This document shows, one piece after another, positions 17,271-28,600 of a DNA stretch of 64,000 bases. The position numbers were made by a program, and so were the translations under genes. Every line of letters begins with the position of its first letter. The first letter of the stretch is position 1. This DNA is from Rossellomorea aquimaris. Lineage in GTDB: Bacteria > Bacillota > Bacilli > Bacillales > Bacillaceae_B. The notes below the pieces were generated by a model that ran no database searches, was not told the origin of the DNA, and saw only the letters and a program-made list of their open reading frames with translations. Where the stretch lies: the NCBI RefSeq assembly GCF_020171925.1, contig NZ_JAIVAR010000002.1, forward strand, positions 310,001 to 374,000. Reading direction: 5' to 3'.

Positions 17271-18188
17271 TTGAAGAAAACAATCATTGCTGCTACAACC
17301 GCTGCCCTAGTCTCGTCACTTGCCGCAACATCCGTTGGTGCTGCAACTTATCGCGTTCAGTCCGGTGATTCCCTCTCGGTGATTGCCTATAAATATGATA
17401 CAACCGTCTCGAATATAAAAAACTGGAACGACCTTACATCAGACACAATATACGTCAATCAGGTGCTCGAAGTAAGTGCGCCATCCACCACTAAGGCAAA
17501 AACATATACGGTACAATCGGGAGACTACTTGTCCAAGATTGGTCAACAGTTCGATGTGTATGTCGCAGAATTGAGAGAGTGGAACAACCTGACTAGTGAT
17601 GTCATTTATCCTGGACAGGTCCTGAAGGTCTCGGCTTCATCAACGACATCGGAACCGGCATCAACAGGCGGTACTTATACCGTCCAATCGGGTGATACGC
17701 TGTCCCATATCGCTGTCCGATTTGACGTCATGGTTTCTCAGATAAAGTCTTGGAATGGACTTACATCGGACACAATTTTTGTAGGACAGAAACTTTCCAT
17801 CGGCTCTACTAAGCAAACTGGAGAATCAAGCCAGTCAACGAACGTCATCGACATTGCCAAGAAATATATCGGTACCCCGTACAAATGGGGTGGAACGACA
17901 CCGAGCGGCTTTGACTGCAGTGGGTTCATCTACTATGTATTCAATCAGGCCGGAGTGAACATATCTCGTACCAATACGGAAGGCTATTATAGTAAATCAA
18001 CGAGCATCTCCAACCCGAAGCCGGGTGATTTGGTTTTCTTTAAGAACACATACAAAGCTGGCATCAGCCACATGGGCATCCTAATTGGAAATGGTGAGTT
18101 CATCCATGCGTCGGATAACGGAGTCACGGTGTCTAAGTTGAACAATACGTACTGGTCACCACGATTTGCTGGTTATAGGAAGTTTTAA
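17271..18188 (+). CDS. Secreted LysM x3 + NlpC/P60 peptidoglycan endopeptidase
   Basis: A 305-residue cell-wall hydrolase of the LytE/LytF/CwlS type, cutting D-Glu-meso-DAP bonds. It starts with TTG at 17271 (AGAAGGAGAAAG nine bases upstream) and has a signal peptide ending ATSVGA. Three LysM domains begin YRVQSGDSL (~26), YTVQSGDYL (~80) and YTVQSGDTL (~137). The NlpC/P60 domain has catalytic Cys216 (GFDCSGF), His267 (ISHMG) and His279 (FIHAS). All catalytic residues are present. It stands alone, with its own terminator. Which of the B. subtilis paralogues it matches cannot be said. Confidence 0.92.
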   Translation: MKKTIIAATTAALVSSLAATSVGAATYRVQSGDSLSVIAYKYDTTVSNIKNWNDLTSDTIYVNQVLEVSAPSTTKAKTYTVQSGDYLSKIGQQFDVYVAELREWNNLTSDVIYPGQVLKVSASSTTSEPASTGGTYTVQSGDTLSHIAVRFDVMVSQIKSWNGLTSDTIFVGQKLSIGSTKQTGESSQSTNVIDIAKKYIGTPYKWGGTTPSGFDCSGFIYYVFNQAGVNISRTNTEGYYSKSTSISNPKPGDLVFFKNTYKAGISHMGILIGNGEFIHASDNGVTVSKLNNTYWSPRFAGYRKF

Positions 18189-18198
18189 GATAGGTTAT

Positions 18199-18233
18199 AA
18201 AGCCGTCGATATCAAATGATGTCGGCGGCTTTT
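18199..18233 (+). terminator. Terminator of the LysM/NlpC gene
   Basis: AAAGCCGTCGATATC pairs with GATGTCGGCGGCTTT (G-T pairs allowed), then TTT. Confidence 0.7.
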
Positions 18234-18360
18234 GAGTATGGTGAAAATGTACCGATACAGCTTTGATAACAAAATTATGAAATAAATGGTAGAATGGTGG
18301 AGGGAAAAGAGGATTTAATATCGAAATGATACTAGAGCAGATATAGAGGGGAGTACGTAT

Positions 18361-18915
18361 ATGAACAAAAAATTTATATTCGGCATCCTGGGGAGTGTCT
18401 TGTTGATCACGGTCATTGGGGTCTATATAGCAGTTGGGGGCATAAGTCAACCTATCGAAGAATCAAGAGCGGGTAAAAGTAGCTCAACCGCTGATTCAAC
18501 GGAAGCAGAGCCGGTGGACGGCCAACCCTCTGATAAAGCAAGGTCTGATGAAAAAGCAAGTGGCAAAAACCCATTCGACAGCGTCAAACCACCTTTGAAA
18601 GAGGTACATATCCAGCAATATATACACGCAATGAGCCATCAAAAGGTAGAAGCAAATGAAAAGTGGTCTTTCTTTAAGATTACGGATGAAAGAATCGACT
18701 TTCTACTGACCCAGCTCGATGCCAATAATTATGATAATGAGAGTCTATATAGGAACATCTTAACAAGCTGGAAGGAAGGGGACTTCTCTAATGCTGCGAG
18801 CCAGCATAATGCGGTGTGGCGCCTACAAAACGGCACGATCGGCAAGGCGACCGGCAATATGACGGCGAAGGAAGAGGCAGCCTTCCTGCAGGAACAGAAG
18901 AAAGAATCAAGATAG
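18361..18915 (+). CDS. Membrane-anchored extracellular protein, DUF6241-like
   Basis: A 184-residue protein with an N-terminal membrane anchor (about 5-27) and a low-complexity S/A/E/D linker (30-75). The compact C-terminal domain contains the segments HAMSHQKVEANEKWSF, ITDERIDFLL and NGTIGKATGNMTAKEE. These resemble what I remember of DUF6241 proteins of Bacillus. No function is known. The start has GAGGGGAG upstream. It is a single gene with its own terminator. Confidence 0.65.
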   Translation: MNKKFIFGILGSVLLITVIGVYIAVGGISQPIEESRAGKSSSTADSTEAEPVDGQPSDKARSDEKASGKNPFDSVKPPLKEVHIQQYIHAMSHQKVEANEKWSFFKITDERIDFLLTQLDANNYDNESLYRNILTSWKEGDFSNAASQHNAVWRLQNGTIGKATGNMTAKEEAAFLQEQKKESR

Positions 18916-18929
18916 ATGTAATAATTACA

Positions 18930-18961
18930 CTTAGGGGCTAATAATCTCCTAGGTTTTTTTT
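18930..18961 (+). terminator. Terminator
   Basis: CTTAGGGG pairs with CTCCTAGG (two G-T pairs), then eight T. Confidence 0.6.
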
Positions 18962-19393
18962 GTTTTGAAAATTCATGGAAATATGTATTGCGCCTTTTGC
19001 AATAATAAATATAGAATAGGAAATATATACTATTAATTTTAAAAAATATTATTTATGTCGATTTTGTTTAGTGAATCAATGTTACAAATGTTACAAAAAC
19101 TCGACTTTTGACATGTTTTATTGTAACATTTAACGAGATTATTTTCCTCTAAAGTAATAAAATTCCCTTGTTCATCTATGAGAGCGTGTTATTTAGTTGT
19201 TTCCAATATTATGAGGCATATAGAAAGCAATGGAGAGATGTTTATATACATAGCGACAAAAAGGTAGGAGAACATTGTCACAAGAATGAATAATTTGGGA
19301 ATTATTGTGAAAAAGAAAGCTGGATTTTCTCCGGGAAAAGGTGAAATTCTTATATGAGATTTTATTTTACATATAGTTAGGAAGGTCCTTTAG
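18962..19393 (+). other. Leader and promoter region of the kinase operon
   Basis: About 430 AT-rich bases before the PP2C gene. It contains the inverted repeat at 19086-19131. A 23-codon frame (19286-19357) has no well-placed ribosome site. No convincing full SigA promoter was found. Confidence 0.5.
19086..19131 (+). promoter_or_regulatory. 11-base inverted repeat around a TTGACA box
   Basis: AAATGTTACAA (19086-19096) and TTGTAACATTT (19121-19131) are perfect inverted copies around a 24-base centre that holds TTGACA (19108-19113). A second TGTTACAA copy overlaps at 19080-19087. It could be an operator for the downstream operon. A matching -10 (TAACGA) is poor. Confidence 0.35.
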
Positions 19394-20161
19394 ATGGAAG
19401 TATTAACCGCAATGTATACCGATATAGGGATAAAGAAGTCAACTAATCAAGACGCCATGTGTATTAAAGTAGCGGAAACATCCGTCGGGAAAGTCGTCAT
19501 GGCCGTCATTTGTGACGGGATGGGGGGGCTTTCAAAAGGAGAAGTGGCGAGTGCTAGTGTGATCAACGCGTTTTCTTCTTGGTTTAACAATGAGCTCCCA
19601 AGAGAGCTTGGAAAAGAGGATTATAGTAATATTCAATCTCACTGGGAACGAATCATAAGAGACCAAAACCAACGGATTTCTTCTTATGGTAAAAAGGTCA
19701 ATATTAAGTTAGGCACTACTTTGACTGTACTGCTTCTGATCGATAAATCATTTATGCTTATTGGTCATGTAGGAGACTCGCGAGTATACAGAATCAATGA
19801 AAGTCTCACGATTTTGACTGATGATCAAACGGTTGTAGGCAGGGAGATAAAAAGGGGTGCCCTGACTCCTGAGCAAGCAGAGAAAGATCCGCGAAGGAAT
19901 GTACTGCTTCAGTGCATAGGAGCTTCAAAACTGGTTGAACCGGATTTCATAGAGGGAAAGCCAGTTCCAGGAGAGGTATATATGCTTTGTTCTGACGGCT
20001 TCCGACATATGATAACTGGACAAGAAATATATAAGTCTTTTTCTCCGACAATGATAAACGAAGAAGCGGACATGAAAGAAAAAGCAAAAGAATTGGTTGA
20101 GCTTAACAAGCGAAGACAGGAGACGGACAATATATCAGTGGCGCTTATAAAAATGACGTAA
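19394..20161 (+). CDS. PP2C-type Ser/Thr protein phosphatase
   Basis: A 255-residue PPM/PP2C phosphatase that removes phosphate from Ser/Thr with two Mn/Mg ions. Motifs in order: STNQDAMC (Asp near 20), ICDGMGGLSKGE (about 38-50), LGTTLTVLLL, GHVGDSRVYR (about 135), LTDDQTVV, LCSDGFRHM (about 199) and ETDNISVALI at the end. All metal-binding aspartates are visible. Size matches PrpC. It is the first gene of a five-gene operon, four bases before the kinase, and is the likely antagonist of that kinase. Confidence 0.92.
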   Translation: MEVLTAMYTDIGIKKSTNQDAMCIKVAETSVGKVVMAVICDGMGGLSKGEVASASVINAFSSWFNNELPRELGKEDYSNIQSHWERIIRDQNQRISSYGKKVNIKLGTTLTVLLLIDKSFMLIGHVGDSRVYRINESLTILTDDQTVVGREIKRGALTPEQAEKDPRRNVLLQCIGASKLVEPDFIEGKPVPGEVYMLCSDGFRHMITGQEIYKSFSPTMINEEADMKEKAKELVELNKRRQETDNISVALIKMT

Positions 20162-20177
20162 GGAAGTGAGAGTTCGA

Positions 20178-21875
20178 TTGGCAGTAGTCGGAGCGGTTAT
20201 AGACGGAAAATATGAGATTCTTAAACTGATAGGTAAAGGCGGGATGTCCAAGGTTTACCTGGCAATGGACAAACGTCTGAATAAACAGTGGGCAGTAAAG
20301 GAAATTGAAAAAAGAGCAAAGGATAAAAACAATGAAATCATCATTCAGAGTGCGATTGCAGAAGCGAATATGATTAAGAGGCTAGATCACCCTTCCTTAC
20401 CCAGAATTGTGGACATTATCGATGAAAGCGACGTCATTTATGTCATCATGGATTACATTGAAGGAGAACCTCTGAATAAGATCATTGATGAGTATGGGGC
20501 CCAACCACAAGAGGTAGTGATTGAGTGGGCCAAACAGCTTTGCGAAGTGCTTGAATATTTACATACCAGAAAGCCCTCTATTATTTACCGGGATATGAAA
20601 CCCGCCAATATCATGTTAAAGCCCGATGGTAATCTGAAACTGATCGATTTCGGGATTGCGAGAGAATTTAAAGAAGAAAACCTGGGGGACACCGTGAGTT
20701 TAGGAACGAAAGGATATGCTGCACCGGAACAATTTGGAGGTAAAGGCCAGACTGATTCCAGAACCGATGTCTATTGCCTCGGTGTCACACTCTATCATTT
20801 AGTGACCGGCCAGGATCCGACTGAACCACCTTATGAATTTTATCCTATCAGGCACTGGAATCCTCAGCTATCAGGTGGGCTGGAACGGATCATCCAGAAA
20901 TGTACACAACTTAATCCTGAAGATCGATATCAGTCGTGTGCAGAACTTTTATATGCGTTGGATCATTATGAGGAAGTTGATGATATCTTCAGGGCTAAAC
21001 AAAGAGCGAAACTCCGTAAATTCAGCGTTGTGGCAGGAGCATCATTACTAAGCTTACTGATCGGGGTTACTGCCCAAGCGATGAATGTAAAAACGAATAA
21101 TTCCGATTACAACATGATGATTCAAATGGCGGAGAGAGCATCTACGGATACGAACAAAATTGACTATTATTTAACGGCGACAGATATAAAACCAAATGTA
21201 AACGATGCCTATTTGGGATTGGTTGAAGCGTTCAAAGGCAATGCAGCCTTCTCGGTCGAAGAGGAGGAACAATTCAAGAAGAAGATTAATGCGCATTTGA
21301 CGGATATCCGTGAAAACGAGGATTATTCCGATCTTGCTTTCGAAATCGGCAAACTTTATTGGTACTACTATGATTATGGCAAATCTGAAAGCAGTGATAA
21401 TCAAATCACAAGAATGAAAAGTTCCATTCAGTGGTTTGAAGATACTGTGGAGTATGGTTCTCAAGACCGTGCTTATTTCGAAATGGCCAAGGTCTATAGG
21501 GATATCGGTAAGTTCAACCAGGACATAACACTCCACATTGAGGAAGCGTCGGATAAAGGGAAGTACAAACCATATTGGGACAACATGAAGGATTTAATCA
21601 ATATGATTGCTAAAAATCCGGATGAAAGTGAAATCGTTAAGTTGGAACTTTATAAATTATCGATGTATTCCATTGAAACATACGCAAGGAAAATGAAGGC
21701 TGATGGGATAGAAGAAAGCGACCTTCGTTCCGTATTCGATCTAGTGAAACGAGGCACGAATGAAGTGGCGGCAACAACAGATAAAACGGATGCGATAAAG
21801 AATGAAGTGATCAGTCGTTTTGAATCTACTGGAAAATCAATTGAAAATGCGTTTAGAAAGCAGGGGATCGAATAG
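20178..21875 (+). CDS. Transmembrane Ser/Thr protein kinase without PASTA repeats
   Basis: A Hanks-type kinase of ~566 residues. The kinase domain has GKGGMSKVYLA (P-loop), WAVKEIEK (ATP-binding Lys), IYRDMKPANIML (catalytic Asp139 from this start), LIDFGIAREF and GTKGYAAPEQFG. A single membrane helix at about residues 275-295 (SVVAGASLLSLLIGVTAQ) is followed by a ~270-residue extracellular part, mostly helical and TPR-like by eye, with no PASTA domain. GTG at 20166 is in frame but only one base from AAGGA; TTG 20178 has GGAAGTGAG at usable distance, so the start is uncertain. PrkC normally carries PASTA repeats, so this is a different sensor type. Confidence 0.9.
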   Translation: MAVVGAVIDGKYEILKLIGKGGMSKVYLAMDKRLNKQWAVKEIEKRAKDKNNEIIIQSAIAEANMIKRLDHPSLPRIVDIIDESDVIYVIMDYIEGEPLNKIIDEYGAQPQEVVIEWAKQLCEVLEYLHTRKPSIIYRDMKPANIMLKPDGNLKLIDFGIAREFKEENLGDTVSLGTKGYAAPEQFGGKGQTDSRTDVYCLGVTLYHLVTGQDPTEPPYEFYPIRHWNPQLSGGLERIIQKCTQLNPEDRYQSCAELLYALDHYEEVDDIFRAKQRAKLRKFSVVAGASLLSLLIGVTAQAMNVKTNNSDYNMMIQMAERASTDTNKIDYYLTATDIKPNVNDAYLGLVEAFKGNAAFSVEEEEQFKKKINAHLTDIRENEDYSDLAFEIGKLYWYYYDYGKSESSDNQITRMKSSIQWFEDTVEYGSQDRAYFEMAKVYRDIGKFNQDITLHIEEASDKGKYKPYWDNMKDLINMIAKNPDESEIVKLELYKLSMYSIETYARKMKADGIEESDLRSVFDLVKRGTNEVAATTDKTDAIKNEVISRFESTGKSIENAFRKQGIE

Positions 21876-22550
21876 ATGGATGCAAAGACTTGGCTGATTA
21901 TATCCATAATCGGTTATTCCCTTTCAGGAGTACTGCTTGTTGCGGCAGTTCTGATGTTTTTCAAGATGAATATCCGTATGATCATTGGTGATTTGACAGG
22001 CAGGAATGCTGCAAAACATATCGAAGCAATACGTGAGAAAAACCGTGAAACGGGAGATAAGCGATTTAAGCCGGATGCATTCAATGTAGAACGTGGGAAA
22101 TTAACGGAGCCTGTAGCTGAGGTTTCTAAGAAGTTAGGGAAATCGATTGCTCGTAACCAGAGAAAATTGAATGTAAATGGCCGGAAAGATGACATGCCAT
22201 TGATAAATGAACGTTCTGACATTTTGCTTGGGCAAGAAAGCCATCCAGTTGCAGGGGGGAGATTATCCCCAGCAACGGATGTATTACCTGAAGAAACTCA
22301 AATATTGTTAGATGAGGGCTATATTAATTCAGATACCGAAGTATTAGGAGCGGAAGAAGTTGCAGCGACAGAACTTTTATCTGATGGAACGGTAATATTA
22401 GGGTCAGAGGGTACGATGCTACTAACTGAAGATTACGGAACAACGGTACTGAAGCCTACTCAAGAACTACAAGGTCAAGAACCAGCTACACCTGTTGAAT
22501 TCCACATTATAAAAGACGAGAAATTCATACACACCAAAGAAGTGATATAA
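21876..22550 (+). CDS. Membrane protein with seven T-x-[VIL]-L motifs, putative kinase substrate
   Basis: A 224-residue protein starting directly after the kinase stop. It has one N-terminal membrane helix (about 5-28), then a basic region (30-105) and an acidic cytoplasmic tail. Between about residues 134 and 195 the tail has TDVL, TQIL, TEVL, TELL, TVIL, TMLL and TTVL at fairly even spacing. Regular Thr in acidic context followed by two aliphatic residues is what multi-site phospho-acceptor tails look like. I infer phosphorylation by the adjacent kinase and reversal by the PP2C. No domain family was recognised. Confidence 0.75.
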   Translation: MDAKTWLIISIIGYSLSGVLLVAAVLMFFKMNIRMIIGDLTGRNAAKHIEAIREKNRETGDKRFKPDAFNVERGKLTEPVAEVSKKLGKSIARNQRKLNVNGRKDDMPLINERSDILLGQESHPVAGGRLSPATDVLPEETQILLDEGYINSDTEVLGAEEVAATELLSDGTVILGSEGTMLLTEDYGTTVLKPTQELQGQEPATPVEFHIIKDEKFIHTKEVI

Positions 22551-22603
22551 GAAGGGTGTCAATCTTTTTAATGAGAATATTATTAATTAGAGGAGAGAGA
22601 GAA

Positions 22604-25600
22604 ATGGGGACAAAGAAAAAATCCATGGTAACACGCATAATAGCCGTTACCATCGCGCTTCTGTTGTTTATGTATAACATCCAATTTGGCATGTTCATTA
22701 CTGCAGTTGCGAAGACAGATCAATATCAAAATCAATTCACGTTGCAAATCGTGAATAATGGCAATCCCGTACCCAGTACAGAGGTTTGGGTGGATGAAGC
22801 TACATCTGGATTATCTGAACCAGGAATGACAGATGCTGAAGGGGTTGTTCCCTTTCAAAGTGTGACGGACCTAAACATGAGTACGAGTCATACATTTTAC
22901 TTTTACGTGGGCTTAGATGAGTTCTCGCTCACATTACCTCAAGGAACAACAGATCATTATATTTATGATGTTGCAACTGGAACAGCGACAAAGTTTGAAC
23001 CTACTCCACCTGCAGTTACACATAGTCTGACTGTAACGCAGACAGGATCAGGAAAAGTGAAGATCAACGGAGCTGATTACACTGCTCCAATGCAAGTGGA
23101 GGATGGAAAAGACGCCGTTGTAAATATTACACCGGATCCGAACTATGAAATTAAAACGGTTAAAATAAACAATTCTAACAAAACGATTTCGGATAAACAG
23201 CAATACTTAGAAACACTTGCATCCCTTTCATCAGATACCGTAATCGAAGTTGAGTTTGTTCAAACAACATTCTTAGTGAATGTAAACAAGACAGGTTCAG
23301 GGGATATTTCACTCGATGGAATAGAGTATACAACGCCTGTTCAAGTTGAAAAAGGAGCAGATGTAGCTTTCGCTGTTACCCCTGCTGCCAATTATGAAAT
23401 CAAGTCGGTGACCGTAGGTGGAGAAAGTAAAGACATAACAGACAAACAAAACTATACAGGGACCATCTCGTCAATATCTACAGATGTAGCAATCGACGTA
23501 GAATTTATGTTGAAAAGTTATACGATAACTTTTAACAGTAATGGAAACGGTGAGTTAATGGATGAAAAAGATCAGATGATTTTATCCAATGGTGGAATTG
23601 TCGAGGTGGATCATGGGTCAAGCACTTATTTTACCGTCAACCCTAAAACAGGGCATCATGTAAAAGAGATCAAAATAGATGAAGGATCCATTGATTTAAC
23701 GACTGATTCACATATTACAAATATTGATCCTGACAGCTACAAATACACGTTTAATGAAGTCACCGAGAATCACTTAGTCGAAGTCACATTTGCCGTTAAT
23801 TCATATGATATTTCATCGTCAGTTGTTGGTGGGAATGGCGTAGTCTCATTGGATAAAGATCAAGTAGACTACAATGGTGACGTGAATGTGACAATCACTC
23901 CTGATGACCTATACAAGGTAAAGTCAATTAAGGTGAATGATATCGACCAGCCCCTGACTGGACTGAAGGATAATGAAGATGAATCTGGGAGCTTTGATTA
24001 CACTTTAGATACTATTGAGGAAAATAAAAACATTAAAGTGGAATTTGAAAAAGCGGAAAGTTTAATAGAGGACTGGACGACGTATCTAACTGTTGAAGGA
24101 CCTGAACCTCTTAATGAAACAGAAATTACTACCATAAATGTTTATTCAAATGACGCAACAGTAAATTTGAGTACTAAAGACCCATACAATGACTTGAAAT
24201 TATCAGGAGAAAACTGGACTGAAAATGGCCGGAAATATTCTATCCAAGATAATACAATGATTGAAAGTTTCATGGTGAAAAACGGAAATAATAGAGGGGA
24301 ATTAGAACTACAAGAAAAGGTTCTGTTTCTTTTTGACAGGAAATCCCCTGTTGTCAGCAATATGGTACTTAACGGGCCTGACCAAGTAACCTTTGAAAAC
24401 TCAGAATGGTTTAGCGGGAAAGTGACCGTTTCCGGGGAGGTTGCTAACCCAGAAGACACCTTTAATGACGTCGCTTATTCAACAGATATCGATAAGGTTT
24501 ATTTTGCTCAAGGAGACCTCACCAATGAGGAAAGTTTAACGGGTGATGAGGCGAACTTTGATCAAGAGACTAATAGCTTTACATTTGAAACGGTTGATCC
24601 TGAAGAAAATACAGATTTTAAAGGCGTGTACAGCGTATGGGCCGTGGACAAAGCAGGCAATGTTTCTGCGGTAAAGACAATCGATGTAAACATCGATAAG
24701 AAAGAACCATCATTGGCTGATGGAGAAGCGATTACATTTGACATAGTGGATAAAGATAATATCTCAAAAGTTCTTAGGTTTTTATCATTTGGCACATACT
24801 CCAATGACAACATCGAAGTTACGGTAAGAGTGAAGAATGATGCATCCGGTATTAAGGAAATCGCTCTAAAGACAGATGATCCGGACGTTGTACCTCAATT
24901 AGTTTCCGACAGCTTCAAAAAAGAAGGAGTGTCAGCTGAAGCGAAATTCTTGATTGATGCTGATCGCTTTACGGGTTCATTCGAAGTCGAAGTGACTGAC
25001 AATGTCAAGAGAAAAGTGACTAAATCCGTTACCGATGCCAATTCTAATATCGAAAACAATACTAGTGGAATCGTCATGATAGAAAGAACCTCTCCGCAAG
25101 TAGAAATCGGGATTAATCATGCAGAGGATGTATCTACTTATAATGATGAGAAAGATCAACAGATTTATAGTGGAGACGTAACGTTTGAAGTTTCGGCTGA
25201 AGATTTAGATTCTGGCCTTAATAACGTTACGATTGACGTTAATGGAACAAATGCTGTTAATGAAAATTATTCTAAGACAGAAACCAAATCGCAACAATAT
25301 ACAATAATAACAAATACTGAAGAAATCAGTGAAGAAGGTTCTTTTGAAATCACAGTAAGTGTTGTGGATCATGCAGGAAATACACATACGGAAACTAAGA
25401 AGGTCTTTATCGATACAGCTGCCCCTGAAATTCTAGGATACATTTTTTCTTCAGAAAATGAAGGGGGAGGGTATGATAGCTTGGATGAAGCTGACATTCT
25501 CTCGGAATATGTTGGACTGACAAACTATGGGTATTACTTCAAAAAGCAGACAATGGTAACCGTAAAAGCAGAAGACTATCAGAATAATAGTGCTTATCGA

Positions 25601-28600
25601 AGTGGAGTCAAATCCATGGAAGTTTACTTGAAAGATATCAATGGCACCTATTTTGTAGTGGAAAGTGACGGCTCACTGTCAGAACTTCAGGATGTAACGA
25701 TGGATCCTGAAACGAACCAGCCCGTGATTACTCCGATACCTTCGGAAGGAGAAATCAGCTTTATCACACCAGAGGATTTTAAAGGCGAAATATTTGCAAA
25801 AGCAATTGATCATGTCAACAACACAGGTGGATTTGTAACATCCGCAGGGACGATCATCGAGAGTAAGGAACAACATGAAAAGGAAACGCATATTGCGTTT
25901 TCTAAAAAAGAAACACCATTCAAAGACAATAACGATAGGGACCTTTACGCTGAAGATTTAGAGGTGGACTTGAAAGTCACTGATACATACTCAGGGATCC
26001 GTGAAATTGAATGGTTTGTAGAAGGTCCATATGATGATAATAAAGACCAACACGGAATACTCACGGTGGATAATGATCCAACAGATGGTGATATTGAAGG
26101 TTGGAAAACCGTTAAGGATAAAAATCTCGTCCAGGAAATGACAAAAACGCTAACGGTCAACCATAACAGTAACGATATCGCAGTAAAAGTTAAAATGACC
26201 GACAGGGCCGGAAACGTCACGGAAGATGAAATAAAATTCAGTATTGATAAAACTGTGCCAACGATTGATGTTTCTTATGATAACAACAAAGATGATTCCA
26301 AACATCAAGACTTCTTTAAAGAAGATCGTAAGGCCACCATCGTGATTACAGAGCGAAACTTCTCTCCCGAGGAAGTAATATATTCCATTACAAAGGATGG
26401 GGAGGAAACACCTGTACAGGTCGAATGGACCAGTACGCCGAATGCAGAAAATCCAGATTTAACGTCCCATACTGGTACGGTCAACTATTCAGCGGATGGT
26501 GACTATGCATTCAATATCGAATACAAAGACAAAGCACAAAACGCAGCAGCCACATTCCCTCAGCACAGTTTTACACTCGATAAAACGGCTCCTGAGATTG
26601 AAGTGGACTATGACAACCAAACACCAGCGGCTAAGAACTACTACGATGATGTAAGAAAAGCAACCATCAAAATCAAAGAACATAATTTCGACCCCTCCCG
26701 TGTAAGCATAAGCGGTACCGCTATTGTAAAAGGGAAGGAAATTAATTTCCCGTCTGCAAGTGACTGGACTACAAACGGGGAGGTCCACACTGCAACAATT
26801 GACTATTCAACGGATGCTCTATATCGTTTCGACGTTGATTTCATCGATAAAGCAGGTAATAAAGCGGAGGACTATGATAGAGAAGAATTCTATGTAGACA
26901 AAACGCCTGCGACTCTTGTGGAAGGTAAAGGAGCCGTCCAAATGGTGCAAGTCAATGATAACCTCTTTGCGGAAGTAATTAATTTTCTTTCATTCGGTAC
27001 ATTTTTCAATAAAGAAATCCAAGTAACCGTTAAAGTGAAGGATGAGGTTTCTGGGATCAACGATATCGCACTTAAGACCGATGGTGATAAGGTAGTGCCG
27101 AAAAAGGTGAAAGATTCCCTGAAGAAAGATGATTATACGGGAGAAGCGATCTTTACGGTTGATGGAATATACAAAGGAAAATTCCATGTGGAAGTGACCG
27201 ACAATAGTTTGAACAAAAAGACTTATCTAGTTACAAAGGATAATTCGCAGATCGAGAGCGACAACAGTGAGATTATGATAGAGAAAAATAAGCCTGTGCC
27301 TTCGATCAAAGTAATTCCAGACAAAGGTGTATTCTCAAAAGGACAGGAATACAATGGCGAAGTGACTTTTGATATCACTGCCCAGGATGAAGAGTCGGGG
27401 ATTAATACCGTTAAAATCATTGTGAATGGGAATGAGTATGAAAAGGACGATCTCTCTGATGAAGGAAAGCTTATCAGTAGGAAATCATATAAGATTCATA
27501 CGACTGATAAAAAGATCAACATCAATAAAGATGGATCCTACAATGTTTCGGTCTATGTAATCGATAATGCCGGAAATGCTCAAACGACTGAAAAGAAAAT
27601 ATTCATCGACAAGACCAATCCGGAAATCATGGATTATGTATTCTCGGTAAAAGACCAAAAGACAAGTTACAAAAAAATCGAGGAAACAGAGGACTTAACC
27701 GATTCCGTGCAGTTGACGGAGTATGGATTCTACTTCAAGAAGCAGACCCGGGTAACGGTGATGGCTGAAGATCCTCAAGTGGAAAATGAGCACACAAGTA
27801 AAGTGAAATCCATCACGGTTTACTTGAAAGACTATGAGAATGGGAATTTCTATCAAGTACTCTCTAATGGGAAGACCCAGAAGATAAAAGAATCAGAGAT
27901 TGGGAAGATTGCTCCGATCCCTGCAACAAAAGAAATAAGCTTTGATGTGCCGGAAGCATTCAAGGGACAAATCTTCGCGCAATCTACGGACAATGTGAGT
28001 AACACAGGAGCATATGTAACTCCTGATGGGACGATCGTAGAAAATGAAACACAGCATAAGAAAGAGAAACATATCACGTTAGAGAAGGCGGAAACGACCA
28101 CGAAGGATACAAATGGTTTAGACCTATACGCTGACAATGTGAATGTCAATTTGACCGTCACTGATACGTATTCAGGTTTAGGGGAAATTGAGTGGTCTGT
28201 CGTATCACCTTATGATACGGGTAACAATCAAAGCGGCAGCATCACGATCAAGAATGATGGAACGTATGAAGCCGGCAGTGATGCAAAAGGTTGGAAACAA
28301 ACAAAGACAGAGAAAAATCTTGTTTACGAAATGAATAAGAATCTGACTGTCTCAAATAACAGCAATGAGATTACTGTAAAGGTAAAGGTGACGGATCGTT
28401 CTGGAAATACATCAGAAGAAGAGATGGAGTTCAGTATCGATAAGACGATTCCTAAGGTGGATGTATCGTATGATAACAACACCCCAGATCCTGCTAATAA
28501 GGATTTCTATAAAGAAGATCGCACAGCTACCATTGTAGTGACGGAACGAAATTTTGACGCTAAAGATGTGGACCATATGATTACTAATACTGATGGAGTC

